From positions 1 to 64,000 of the forward strand of contig JAUIRK010000148.1 in NCBI GenBank assembly GCA_030549495.1: a stretch of 64,000 nucleotides of DNA, written 5' to 3'. The stretch comes from Nectonema munidae (Eukaryota; Nematomorpha; Nectonematoida; Nectonematidae). Under the pieces are notes generated by a model, which was not told where the DNA came from, did no database searches, and saw only the letters and a list, made by a program, of their open reading frames with translations. This document shows, in pieces, positions 11,113 to 22,801 of the stretch (its first letter is position 1; every line of letters begins with the position of its first letter). The position numbers and the translations under genes are program-made.

Positions 11113-11289
11113 TTTTGAACTTTTAGGTAGAATTTTTGAAATGTGGCTTTCAATATGTATGTAAAATATTTTTTGAAAATTTTTATTTTAAGTATATTTT
11201 TTTAGCATTTTACGATTTACATATAAATATATAATAAGGCTGGCAAGTTTGGCAAGTTGTTTCCCCGGAGGTCTTGCTAGACCTCTGAT
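11113..11289. repeat. Terminal part of the segment shared with 42.4-42.6 kb
   Basis: From AGGTAGAATTTTTGAAATG to GGTCTTGCTAGACCTCTGAT the sequence matches the reverse complement of about 42425-42600 nearly base for base. Near the end lies a small palindrome, AGGTCT TGCT AGACCT. Confidence 0.85.
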
Positions 11290-12180
11290 ATAATTGGAAT
11301 ATGAAATATCCAGATATAAATGTAAAGAAAATATAGCATATAATAATTATTATATCAAATTATCCATGAAATAAGTTTCTATTATAATTTGAAAGATAGT
11401 CATTTCATAAATAAATTATTCCGCATCCAATTATTTTTTGTAAGTTGGTAATATAAAAGGGACAATAACTAGCTTATTACGGTATTTCATCTAATATACT
11501 TCTTTATCTTTATTAAATAAAATCCAATCATTAAAAATTTCTAATTAAATGATCAAAATAGGGTTATATACAAACATAGATAGTAGCAGTGTATAAATGT
11601 TTTCAATTATAAACAAATTATTATTTTCAAACAGCGATATGCTGTTTAAAGCTTAAGTTAAATATCTTTATTATCGCTTTTTTTTAATACACCTTAATTT
11701 ATTATTAACTGAATGTCTCCAAATTACAATGCTATAGAACCAGGAAGGTAAAAACAATGTTTTATAAAGCATAAGTTTAATATTTAAGAACATTCTATTA
11801 TTGTATCTGTTAATTACTCCAATTACACTGTTAAATTATATGATAACTGATTCAATGTTAATTTTGTATGTTTAACTAATAAACCCAGTAGATAGAACGC
11901 TTGCAAGACCATTGCTTGCTACTCCACCAGGTTGAGCTTTAGATGTTAAAGCGTAAATACTGAATGTTTCATTTCTTAGTAGCATTTGAGTTAGTGTACG
12001 TCTAAAATAAAGCTGATCTTTTTTCAGGATAATTTGTCATTCGATATCAACAATCTTTATACTATCAAGGTTAAATTCATGACAATCAGGGGTGGGGAGG
12101 TATAGTCAATCTCATGTAGAACCGGAGAGATTTATATATATTATATGTAAATACACAATAGAAACATTTAAAAATCGTTG
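11290..12180. other. AT-rich stretch; one possible exon-like minus-strand patch
   Basis: Mostly non-coding. On the minus strand between about 12030 and 11880 a frame reads QLYFRRTLTQMLLRNETFSI, then YALTSKAQPGGVASNG, and ends in a stop after FIS. Its codon use looks more coding-like than its surroundings, but the family was not recognised, so no gene is called. Confidence 0.3.
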
Positions 12181-12189
12181 ACATTTGTT

Positions 12190-12400
12190 TCCAGTTTGCC
12201 TATAATGTCTGTGGTAAAGCAGAAGATATGGATCTGTATTGACGAGCGTATAAATTCAGGTCGCTTTAGGAAATGCAGAGCGGTGTGAAGTCCTTATGTA
12301 TCTGCTTTCGCTATTGCTGAATTGGTAGGAGGTGTCGTTTCATTATCATCACTCTCCGTAATATCACTCCTTCTGTTGTAGATGGTGCTTTCAGCAAGAT
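12190..12400 (-). pseudogene. Possible pogo/Tigger transposase C-terminal scrap
   Basis: The minus strand gives ITESDDNETTPPTNSAIAKA, then after one stop LHTALHFLKRPEF. An acidic and proline stretch followed by an amphipathic helix is the usual C-terminus of CENP-B/Tigger-type transposases. The evidence is weak and based on pattern, not on a catalytic block. Confidence 0.25.
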
Positions 12401-13671
12401 TATTTTTTTTGTCATTTTTTTTAATCCTTCGATAGCTTTGTTGATATATGCGTAATCTCTTGCTATTATAATTATTTCAATTAGCGTCCACTATTTGTTA
12501 AATCGGTTTTAAAAAATATCACACGATTACCAAATTATACTTACAGGCGTGTGAACATTTGTCGGAATGTGAATGTCAGAATAATGGGAAAGAAAAAGAT
12601 TAGTTACAGTCAAAATTTTATAAGTAAGTGCGGCTGTAGGATAATCGGGTGTTGGATAAACAAGGTCTAACATATTACATGTAATACTTATAGATTTCCT
12701 TTCTTCATTAATGTACAATTATATTTTTGCCCACCTGTTTTTTTTATTTTTGAACAAAAGTAGGTGATTCGCCCAGTGTTGAGAAACCCTGTTCTAGAGA
12801 AATTTTTTAAAAGAAATAAGTTTCAATTTATACCAATAATTATATAAAATTTTGGTAAATTTTTGAAAAAATTAGAATTAAAAGGTTTAGATCATTTTCA
12901 TAGGTGAATAATTAACTTGTAGTATAAGTAATATGACCAAGATGAAAATATATAAGATAGAATGAAAAAGGTAGAAAAAATAGAAATCGATGGTGAAATT
13001 GAATGGGACGAAGCATAGCAGCACAAAATGATAATACAAAAATAACAGTTTTAAAAAGGAATGAAGCACTAATTGTGCTATATTGTTTGCAGGCAATAAT
13101 AATATTTAAATTTTATTAAATAAAAATAATTACAAACTAGTTGGCTCTACATAAATGGCTGTCATCAAGTTGATATGATCGGATCACGTTCAGAAGAATA
13201 AAACCTTGATTATAATCTACTAAAATCTGTTATATCTATAGCCACTTTTTGTCAAGATTTAATTTCGACAGCCAGAATCACATTGGCATTGATATTGAGA
13301 ATAACCTAAAATGGCGTTGCCGACAATACAAATTGCAAACAAAAATGTTAAAGAATAGGAATTGGCTTAGATATAAAATATTTTAAAATATCATACAAAG
13401 TAAATTATACGGTGTTTAAATTTATAAATTCTTTATATATTTTATTTTAATCGAACAGTCTATACATTTCTCAATAATATTATTTTTGTTTGTGCGAAAA
13501 GTTACATTTATGTCATGTTAATTTTTAACATTGCTAAATAAAATTTCCAATGTTTTAAATTAATTTCTTATCATCTTCGTAGATGCTAACTAAGTGAATT
13601 TTCTGATTTTTACAAGAAAATATGAATCCTGGTAAAAATGATAGTTGCTTAGATCGAATAGTGTAAAAAGA
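12401..13671. other. AT-rich non-coding stretch
   Basis: No exon, terminal repeat or tandem array stands out on either strand. Confidence 0.5.
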
Positions 13672-13706
13672 AGTAACACTTTAACGCCGGGGGGACATAT
13701 ATGTCC
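13672..13706. mobile_element. piggyBac-like terminus with 14-bp palindrome
   Basis: GTAA (a one-base variant of TTAA) is followed by CACTTTAACGCCGGGG and then the perfect palindrome GGACATATATGTCC (13693-13706). The spacing is close to that of two other ends in the window (29831-29865 and 37617-37651). No opposite end was found, so this is probably a truncated non-autonomous copy. Confidence 0.5.
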
Positions 13707-13799
13707 ACCAAGTTTTATCTGAAATTAATTTCATTTATATATAATTTTATATATGTGCAAAATTCAACCAGACTATTTGTATTTCTAATTTTACATGAA

Positions 13800-14240
13800 A
13801 TATATGTTTTTATACCAATTCGACTATGATAATTTTTATTTCTGAAATCATTTTTTGCATTTAGAGGTTTTAAATGTCTGAAATTATCAATCAAATCATC
13901 GATTTACGTCTAATGTCTACAGAAATATTTGTGAAATTTAAATAAAATATCTGTTTTTATGCCAAATGGAAGATGCTGGTTTCATTTTTGGACTCAGTTT
14001 TGGCATTTATGGTTTTAAAATATCTGAAAGCTTCAATCAGATTTGCGATTTACTTCTAGATAGTGTCTTTAAAAATATTTTCAAAAAAATAAAATATCTG
14101 TTTTATAACAAATCGACTATGCTTATTTTATTTCTGTACTGGATTTTGCATAATACGGTTAAAAAATATCTCTAAGTGGCAATTGAATTAGTAATGTATG
14201 CCTGAAAATCAATTCTGTAAAAAAATTTCAAAAAATGACT
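13800..14240. repeat. 146-bp tandem repeat, about 3 diverged copies
   Basis: The phrase (A/C)TGTTTTTATACCAA-TCGACTATG recurs at about 13805, 13950 and 14097, each followed by TTTCTG, a TTTTGCAT phrase and GGTTTTAAA-TCTGAAA. The copies are old and diverged. Confidence 0.65.
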
Positions 14241-15090
14241 GCATATTAGATATATAGTGAAAATATACTTTTTTTTTCTCTATTTTGGCTTATAATACTT
14301 TCTACAATCATCTTGAGTATAAAATATTTATTAAAAAAAATAAAACGTATTATAAAATATTTTGAAAATTTGTATGAGAGAAGGAACGAAGTTGAAAACT
14401 AATTGAAAATGAACATGTGATCAAAACAAATAATTAAAAAAATATGTATCTTGACTAAATGGAACATCTACCATGTTCTAATGAACTAGGAAGTGGTTTA
14501 ATTATATAATAGATGCTCCAAAAAGATTTTTTCATTTGTAAAAGAAGTTCCTATTTTACAATGAAAAATATTTAAATCTATAGCTTATAGATTAATAGGA
14601 TTAATCTATTAATAGGATTACAATTAAAATTTAGCTAAGATGGGTAGGAAATCTGAAAATTTAGAATAGGTCAGATTTATCAAAAATGGCACAGATGCCA
14701 ATATGTGAGAATTTATTCACTATCAAGATATTTTTAATTTAAATTGAATTTGTCCATCTTTTTCCTTTTGCGTGAAAGAAATAATTTTTTAGATGAAGAA
14801 CGTGGACAACTTTTTGTAATTGAACAATGAACATCACGAATGATTCATCAGAAAAAAATCTTTGAAATGAGATTGGTTGACAAATATTCAGGCCTGATAA
14901 TAAAATACACGATACTGATAAAAAGTCTAAGATCATCAAGAAGATTCTTTAATCAGAATGACAACACCATTAAATTCTACATACTTGAAATGTATAAAAA
15001 ACTTTTTATAAGAATAAAAATTTTGACATGGGCTGTCATATTTAAATTATTTTCTCAGGTTTGACTAATTTTTTATAAAAAAAAAGGAAT
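14241..15090. other. AT-rich non-coding stretch
   Basis: Nothing recognised apart from a short local repeat of TTAATAGGATTA near 14595-14620. Confidence 0.5.
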
Positions 15091-16214
15091 ATAACCAGTA
15101 AACACAACCTACTTGAAAATGGGTATATGTGTGTAAAATGCCATACACGGTAAACTTCATCATCTCCCTATACTTTCTATTAAACGTAATTCTCTAATTC
15201 AAAAAACCGTGACTGATCCTTTTTTTTTGGGATAAATCAATTTTTTGACAGTTTTGATTGGTTTTCATAAAAAAAAGAATTTCACCACTGAATTACGCAT
15301 GCTTAAAAATGGGTATATATGTGTAAAAAACTTTATATTACTTAGATAAAAAGTTTCTTTTTTGAGATGAGCTGTCATATGTTAATCACTTTTTTGACAG
15401 GTTTGAATACTGAATTCAGCATGCTTGAAAATGGATGCGTAAAAAACATTATATAATTATTTAGATTAAAAGCTTCTTTTTGAGATAAGCTGTCACATTT
15501 AGATCAATTTTTATATTATTACTTAGATAAAAGGTTTCTTTTTTGAGATGAGCTATCATATGTAAATCACTTTTTTGACAGGTTTGAATGATTTTTATAA
15601 AAAAATGAATATCACCACTGAATTCAGCATGCTTGAAAATGGATGTGTAAAAACATTATATAATTATTTAGATTAAAAGCTTCTTTTTGAGATGAGCTGT
15701 CACATTTAGATCAATTTTTTGACAGTTTGATTGATTTTCATAAAAAATGAATATCACCACTGAATTCAGCATATTAGAAAATGGGTATAAATGTGTAAAA
15801 AACTTTATATAAATATTTAGATAAAAAGTTTCTTTTTGAGATAAGCTGTCACCTTTAGATCAATTTTTAGAAAGGTTTGATTGATTTTCATAAAAAATAA
15901 ATATCACTAGTGAATTCAGTATATTTGAAAATGGGTATACATGTGTAAAAAACTTTATATACTTATTTCGATAAAAAGTTCCTTTTTGAGATCAGCTGTC
16001 ACATTTAGATCAATTTTTTGACAGGTTTGATTGATTTTCATAAAAAATAAATAACACCACTGAATTCAGCATATTTGAAAATGGGTATACATGTGTAAAA
16101 AACTTTATATAATTATTTAAATAAAAAGTTCTTTTTTGAGATGAGCTGTCAAATATAAATCAATTTTTTGACAGGTTTGATTGATTTTGATAAAAAATGG
16201 ACATCACTACTGAA
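15091..16214. repeat. Satellite, about 7 irregular copies of a 120-210-bp unit
   Basis: Each copy contains TGAATTCAGCATGCTTGAAA, then GGGTATA-ATGTGTAAAAAAC, then GAGATGAGCTGTCACA, then TTTTTTGACAGGTTTGATTG and TTTTCATAAAAAATGAATAT. The starts fall near 15104, 15292, 15411, 15623, 15760, 15911 and 16058, so the unit length varies through internal deletions. A related block lies at 32590-33180. Confidence 0.9.
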
Positions 16215-16400
16215 TTGGGTTAATACTTCACAGAGAATGCACGCTTCATGATGGTAAAGAGTTTTTAATACATAAGAGCGGTTAAAAGGCTCTTAATAGA
16301 GTTCATGTACAACTGAAGAATCTCTACGTCTCCTTGCTAATTCTTCTGAATGATTTATGGATGGCACCTTCTCAGTAGCACTCAAGCTTTTCAATCAACC
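16215..16400 (+). pseudogene. MULE transposase, N-terminal part (left of LINE insertion)
   Basis: The translation TEESLRLLANSSE followed, after a stop in place of the usual Trp, by FMDGTFSVALKLFN is the classic start of a Mutator-like transposase domain (..L....WFMDGTF...P..F.Q). This motif carries the first catalytic aspartate. Just upstream, LHDGKEFLIHKSG fits the preceding family segment. The gene is cut at about 16400 by a LINE on the opposite strand and resumes at about 18745. Confidence 0.75.
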
Positions 16401-18745
16401 AATTAATTAATTAATTAAGTTGTTTTGTGACGTTCGCACCCATCCTTTCGGATATCGTGGCCCGGCCGGAATGCTGAGTCCAAGTCTAACTGGACTTTCC
16501 ATCCCACTAAACACCAATCGGCCCTTGTTACAAAAGAATAGCTCTATTATATATAGTATTTTACAAGAATTTATGTGACAATATATAAATACAACTGAGA
16601 GAACGATACAATCCTAACGCGAACGCTCCCAATTTGGGAAACAAACTTATTGTCTAGTGATAGCTTGATTACTAACCACGTAGAATCGCGTCGCTAGAGC
16701 ACTACCTAACCGTAAAAACCTTTGAATTCTTCAGAGGAAGAAAACCAGGGTAAAAAACCGGCACAACGGAATGTATCTTGTTCCTAAATAAAAGAATATG
16801 ATTATAAAAGGTATATGCTACAAAAATAGAAGCGTTTGAAGGCATGCAATATCTTATATATTATTGATAAATAATATTTGATACATGTTATAGGGTTAAG
16901 AAAGATATACATAATTTAAGGCATGCTAGGTTAGGAACAATCTACCCCTGGAATTTGACTCCATCCCTAAATGTTGTCCCTAGGATATATGTTTTAATAT
17001 TGGAATGTATGTTTAAACGGTCCTACAAGCGGACTCCTGTAAAGGCCAGATTGCCGACTATGCCTAACCTAGCTCGTAAGATGAAACTGTTTTGGGACTT
17101 ATACCTTGTGCCAATCCTAAATTTAAGTAGGCGGATCTAGAACTCAGAAAAAAACAGAACTATATCGCAGAACGCAGAATTCCCTATTGCTTGGGGGCTA
17201 TTGTATATGGGTAGTCACCTAGGATAATTTTTCTCTTTTTTTTAGCATATACCCCCAAGAACGCTTCAGCCTGGGTTTGCGTGAGCTCCCAAGCTTGGCA
17301 TAATTGTGGGCAATGCTTGTGTGTTCTTAATTTTTCTATAAACTTTTTATTTAATTTCTCCAACCTTTTCTGGAACCAGGAAAAGGAGGTCCGGCTATGA
17401 GCAATAGTGAAAGGGTTGCCATAAACAGTCCTAAAAAGTTTATACACGAGGTCATCTATTTTGTTGGTCCAAGTTGAGGGAAGGCATCCCAAAATGGAGT
17501 TTCCATAAGTCAATTTCGGCATTGTTAGGATTTTAATGACCTTGCCTACCACCGTGGAATTGACCCCAAGGTCTTTAAGACATCCATATAGCGCTAGATC
17601 CTTCTTCCCCTTTTTTATCTTTTCGTGAGCTTCACGATGAAAACTAAATCCTGCATCCCAATTGATTCCTAGATATTTTAGGTGGCGAACTCGGGGAATA
17701 TTCCCTATAGTTGGCGGGTTATTTTTGGGACAATTAGCGCCAAAGATGATGAACTTGCATTTAGAGTAATTCACCTTAAGGTTCCATCCAGTGAAATACC
17801 CCCTAATATGGTATTTACGTCCGTAAGGTGTTTGCAAATACGCGGAACACGCTTAGCGGAGTAATATACACATATGTCGTCTGCGAAACTGATTATCCTA
17901 GCATAGATTGACTTATTGAAAGAGTCCCTAATATCAGATAAGTAGATGTTGAACAGAAGAGGGCTTAGAGGTGAACCTTGGGGGACCCCGCGGCCTAGGC
18001 TTATTCTCCTTGAAAATTTATTATTTATTCTGATCTGAAATGAGCGTCGAGAAAGGAAACTGTGAACTACCTTGAAGATACATGATGGCACAAACATGCT
18101 ACTTAGTTTGAACAGCAAACCCTCATGCCAGACCGTATCAAAAGCCTTCTCCAGGTCGTAAGATATCATCCCAACGTAGAGGCCATCATTTAAGCTTTTT
18201 GCAACATCATGATGCAAGGTAAGCAGAGCATGATTTGTTGACAAACCTTTTTGGAATCCAAACTGTTCTTGTGGGATAATTGCATGCTCCTTGCACCAAG
18301 CATCGAGTACTCCAAAAATTAATTTGTCATACACTTTGCTCAGGCAAGGGAGAAGACTGATAGGCCGTAGGTCACTCGGTTTGCCGCTCTTCTTGCCAGC
18401 CTTTGGCACACAAATAAGTATAGCCCTTTTATAGCAGTCTGGGTAAAACCCATCTTTTATAAAAGAGTTATATATTGCCAGCAAGACGTCCCTAAACCTA
18501 GGGGGAAGATTCTTGATGAATAGATTACTAACTTCATCCCATCCCGCCGCTTTCCTAGCTTTAAGCTTTTTAATGATTTGAACCAGGTCCTCTAGGATGA
18601 AGTTAGTGTCGTTCGTCGCAGGTAAACGCCTAAAAAACTCAATTTCAGAATTGAAATTTTTCGGACCTGGATTTGTCCTATACACATCTTCGTAATAATC
18701 AGCAAGCAGTGCACATTTATCTTCCGCCTCAATGGCTGTTCGGTT
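16401..18745 (-). mobile_element. 5'-truncated Jockey-type LINE inserted in the MULE gene
   Basis: The element is read on the minus strand. It has lost its 5' end (endonuclease domain absent) at about 18740, keeps the RT half of ORF2 (17184-18735), and has an apparent 3' untranslated region down to about 16400. That end carries a (TTAA)n tail (about 16402-16420 on the plus strand), like the simple-repeat tails of some LINEs. MULE coding sequence is found directly on both sides. The short flanking words AATCAA (left) and AATCCA (right) could be remnants of a target duplication, but this is not certain. Confidence 0.75.
17184..18735 (-). pseudogene. LINE ORF2 reverse transcriptase (Jockey-like)
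   Basis: The RT polymerises DNA from the element RNA at a nicked target. The blocks are in order: LRPISLLPCLSKVYDK, EQFGFQKGLSTNHAL, ISYDLEKAFDTVWH (first catalytic Asp), RGVPQGSPLSPLLFNIYLSD, and FADD in place of the common YADD. They are followed by the thumb-like VNYSKCKF and HLKYLGINWD blocks and a C-terminal domain ending at 17184. There are frame changes near 17800 and near 18690. No N-terminal apurinic-type endonuclease is present, consistent with 5' truncation. The RT blocks fit the Jockey/CR1 side of the LINE tree. The rest of the protein is well preserved, so the insertion is not very old. Confidence 0.85.
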
Positions 18746-19465
18746 AATCCAAGTTTGTGAAGAAACCCTTTGTGAAACTGCTCAAACTTGTGTTTATTCA
18801 TTTCTTCCCGGTAAGTCACAAGCAGTTTACGAAGAGTTGTTTACTCAACATTGAGTTGGATCAACCTTGATCCAAGTACAATTGTATGTGATTTTGAACA
18901 AGCAGCAATAAATGCTGCTAAAAATTGCTTTGTTGAACATATTAATATACATGGCTGCTTTTTCCATTTGACACAGAACACATGGAAAAAAATACAAGAA
19001 CTTGGTATCCAACAACAGTACCGTGTTAACGAAAACACAAGGCTTTTCTGCCGTATGATTAACAGCCTAGTTTTTTTTCTACTGGATAGTTTCAGAGGGA
19101 TTGAATTATTTGAGAGGAAACATTCCAGATTTGATTTCGATAAAACCTACATCTCTGGAACATATGGAAGCGTTCAGACACCTTCCTCTTGTGGAATTCG
19201 TATGCGTTTAACATGACCTGTTTTTCCCCCAAAGTTATGGAATGTTCATTCAATTACATTGGAAAACAGATCCAAAACTAATAATTTTTTCGAAGCATGG
19301 AACAATAGCTATAAACAATCAATTTTCGTAGCTATTTAGAACCTTAAAAAAGATGCTTCAATGGTTTCTGTGTTACGCAAGGTTTACATTCACAAAAGCG
19401 TACCAAAAGATTTACAAGCTCAACTACAGAACATATGCAAAGATTTAGTCGATGTTTAACTGTAT
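18745..19465 (+). pseudogene. MULE transposase, C-terminal part (right of LINE insertion)
   Basis: VYSFLPGKSQAVYEELF is followed by STIVCDFEQAAINAAKNCF (second catalytic Asp in the DFE motif) and by IHGCFFHLTQNTWKKIQELG, the C-x2-H motif typical of Mutator-like transposases. After several frame changes come LWNVHSITLENRSKTNNFFEAWNN and a basic C-terminal stretch to about 19465. It continues the fragment at 16215-16400. Terminal inverted repeats of the MULE were not identified. Confidence 0.8.
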
Positions 19466-19829
19466 CAGATGGAAGGGATCATCACAAAGAATTACCATTT
19501 ATCGCATGCTTATTTGGTTTTTTTATTACTTTTTTAATAAAAAATTAACTTTTAATTAAATAAGACTAATTGTTCGGTTCGTATGAAAACCGTATTTGTT
19601 TTTTCCTAAGGGGTTTTTTCCGCGCCCCTAAAAAATAGTGCCGCGTTGAGAGTAAATACTGTTAGAATCACAACATAAAGTAAAAAAGATACTTTAAAAT
19701 AAAAGCCCACGATAACAATCAAAGTAAATAGAATTATATTATATTAAAAATCTGATATTCAATGAATACAATGAAGCTAGTAATAAGACCGAAAAATAAA
19801 AAAACCGCCATTAATCGAAACATTATTAG
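19466..19829. other. AT-rich stretch between MULE and LINE remnants
   Basis: No clear feature. A small GC-rich patch with AAGGGG and CCCCTA near 19608-19630 could belong to the MULE 3' end. Confidence 0.4.
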
Positions 19830-20155
19830 AAGTCAACTATTGTTTTCAAAAAATTTACTCAATTCTCCATTTTCACCAAAGTTAGCGAAAATCCATACTG
19901 TCGTTTTGGATGCGACACAATAGAAACGCCATACCATCTCATCTTCACATGTCAAATCTTCTCTTATCATCGCCAAGATCTTTTATTTCGCTGCCTTTCT
20001 TTACTAGATCTCCAACAACACTCTCAGATCTTCTGTTACACCCAACACTACTAAAATCCCTAGCAACCCTCATTGACACCATTGAAACAACTCTCACCAC
20101 CGTTGATAACCCTATAACAAACGAATCTGCGTTTCCTTTCTATTTTTAGAATAAC
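19830..20155 (+). pseudogene. LINE ORF2 C-terminal fragment
   Basis: The frame reads ENPYCRFGCDTIETPYHLIF, then TCQIFSYHRQDLL. It carries the Cys-Cys-His-Cys motif found at the end of many non-LTR ORF2 proteins, after the RNase H or RT thumb region. RT itself is absent. The sequence right after the stop is C-rich (CTCCCTATCTCTACC...), perhaps the start of a 3' untranslated region. It is not the same copy as the Jockey-type LINE, which is on the other strand. Confidence 0.55.
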
Positions 20156-20159
20156 ATCT

Positions 20160-21150
20160 GTAACTCCTCCCTATCTCTACCAACATCTTCATCCTCCAAC
20201 CAACTCTCAAGCTTACTAGAGCATGTCAGTTCATTTTAGTCAATTTTTTTGAGTTGCGTAAATTTTTTATAACAAAATTTTTTTTAATTGGAAACATTAA
20301 ATTCTCTCAGGGTCAATTTAAGGATTTCTACTAATAGATTTATTGGACATAATTATTGAAAATAATTAAAAATTCATTCTTGCAGTTTTTTTACTCATCA
20401 AAGAAAAGCATTTTCAATTGTGATGTTTTTTTCATGATTGATAAGTATATCTCAGTTTATCCCTATTTTCACAACTTCAGGCAGGTCTTTTCTATTTTTG
20501 TGTGTAATACATGAACATTGAACAATTACAACTTTTTTCATGAAAAACTTGTTTTTCATTTAATCTATATTTAATAAATGCTCCATTTTCATGAACATCA
20601 ATAGTTTATAAATATAAATAAGTGAAAAATAGGTCAAACTTCTATCCTATGAAATAAAATATTGCCGATATTTAAAAATATATCAGTGTTCATTTGTTGA
20701 AAATTTCTATTAATCGTTGATAAAATTATTAGAGTAGGAATTGCTTTTGAGTATTTGCAGAAAAATTTCCGGGAAGAAACCGTAATTTTGAATAAGCAGC
20801 TTCATTTTTGATTGAAAGCAAAATCATTATTATATTTTAAATGTTTATTAACATCTAAACAAGAAAATAAAGTTTTACTCTTACATAATTTTCTTCTCTG
20901 CTCATGTTGAGAAATCAGCTAACAAAACTTATTTCCGAACATTTTATTGCTCTTTGAAAGAAAAATATCTTTCCTTGTAATGAAGAATATCCAAGCCAAT
21001 TATATCACATGATCAGTAATATTCAGTATATAAAAACTACAAAATTAGAATAGAATCTTCCGAGCATAAAGTTAATATGGAATATAAGAAAAGATCTTAA
21101 TTTTTCTGAACCAAAACCCTTTATCCCACGAGTTTATGTGCGAATTATTG
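20160..21150. other. AT-rich non-coding stretch
   Basis: No exon, array or terminal repeat is visible. Confidence 0.5.
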
Positions 21151-21158
21151 GTTTTAAT

Positions 21159-22726
21159 CAGGGTTGTGGAGTCGCACTTTTTGAGTCGGAAAAATGTTGT
21201 GACTGCGACTCCAGTTAATTGAAATTCTACTTTTTTTTATTGTGCAGCGATTAATTGTAGTTTTAGATCTGATTGTTACATTAGTTTATTAATTAAATTT
21301 GTTTGCATATAGACAAGTATCAGAAAGTGTTTCTCATCAATCTTTTTTTTCCACACCCCTTTGGAATTTGGATACAAATTTTACTGTACTGAATTCTACG
21401 ATAAAGAAAAGGTAAGAATTTTATGCCCAACTTATGAGTTTGATTTAATCTTATTTTTATATAGTTATGAATCTACTCATAATTATTTTAACAAAACAGT
21501 TTTCTTTACTATATTATAAAAAAAAATTAAATTTTAATTTATACATATTAGGGCAATTTTCGAGATTAATTTTTTGCACTATTTTTTAAATACGCGGTTT
21601 AGTGCCGGAAATATTGCAGAAGTCGTTCCCTGTCTACTCTACTTTTCGACTTTCTTTTAATTGAAATTAAAGCAAAAAACATTTCAAAAAGAAAGGTCAG
21701 AAAAGGACTAAAACTTAGAGAGTTACATTTGCAATTTTAGGGTAGATCGGATGATACTCAATCCAAAAGTTTAAACGTTCATTTCTAAGTTTCAATGTGT
21801 TGATTTCACAAATATCTGAACATATTAAACTTCCTTTTAAAATGAATTTTCGAAAAAAAAAATAGATCATTCTTGAAATTTGTCTACACCAGAAAAAAAC
21901 CTTGCAAATTTCGAAAGTGTCAATATTTTTTTTCACAAAAAACTATCAATTAGAATATATTATTTCGTACTATAAAAAGTATAATAAAGTTAAATTATAT
22001 TCCTAAAAATTATCAGTAAAACAATTATATCAATTAACTCAAAAAGAAAATGAAAAACACAAATTTGATAGGAGAATATGAGAGTTCCCTTCTTTACTAT
22101 TTTTTACTTAATTAGACTGCGATCTCCTAGTTTTTCAATTAAGCCCTTCTAGGAGAGGTGGAGACTCTATCGGTTAAGAATCACTGCCATTATAGATGTG
22201 ATAAAAAATTCCACTCACAGTAGTATAAATGATATATAGATTGTCATGAAAGCAAAAACGCGAAGATTTTGCGCATCTTAGCTATCAAATTGTAATGAAC
22301 AAACTAAATGGTAAAAATAAATTATGACTAAAAAATTCAATCCTTATTACATTTTAATGTTGATATTAAAATAGCAGTATAGATAAAAATGATATTTAAA
22401 CAAATTATGTAGACTAGATTTAAAGATAAAACTTTTCAAGTTTGATTTGGAGTCCATTTTTACAAAAATGGAGCCAACTTTTCTTTCAATGAAGAAATCG
22501 GAATCAGTGTAAATATCAATTGATTGCTCGAGTCTAAATCGAAGTAATGCTTTATGTACGCTAAAGTCACAGTTAAAATTTAATGTTTTCTCGAGTCGGA
22601 ATTTGAGTCGTAAATTTTGTGTAACCGAGTTGGAGTGGGAAATGTTCATGTACCGGAGATGGAAGTCAAAAATTTTTGTTTACCAGAGTCGGAAGTCGCA
22701 AAAAAATTTCCGACTCCACAATTCTG
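21159..22726. mobile_element. 1568-bp non-autonomous hAT-type element
   Basis: The ends are CAGGGTTGTGGAGTCG (left) and, on the other strand, CAGAATTGTGGAGTCG (right): a 16-bp inverted repeat with two mismatches. Both sides are flanked by the perfect 8-bp direct repeat GTTTTAAT (21151-21158 and 22727-22734). CAGGG termini with an 8-bp duplication are the hAT signature. The right 250 bp is dense in GAGTCG-type words, as in the subterminal repeats of hAT ends. No transposase blocks were found inside, so it would need enzyme from elsewhere. It lies 76 bp 3' of the THUMPD1 stop codon. Confidence 0.9.
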
Positions 22727-22801
22727 GTTTTAATAAGGTTATTTCAATTGATAAATAAATTCTTTTGTTGACCGCTTAGTGTCTTAAAACGCGTTTATAA
22801 A

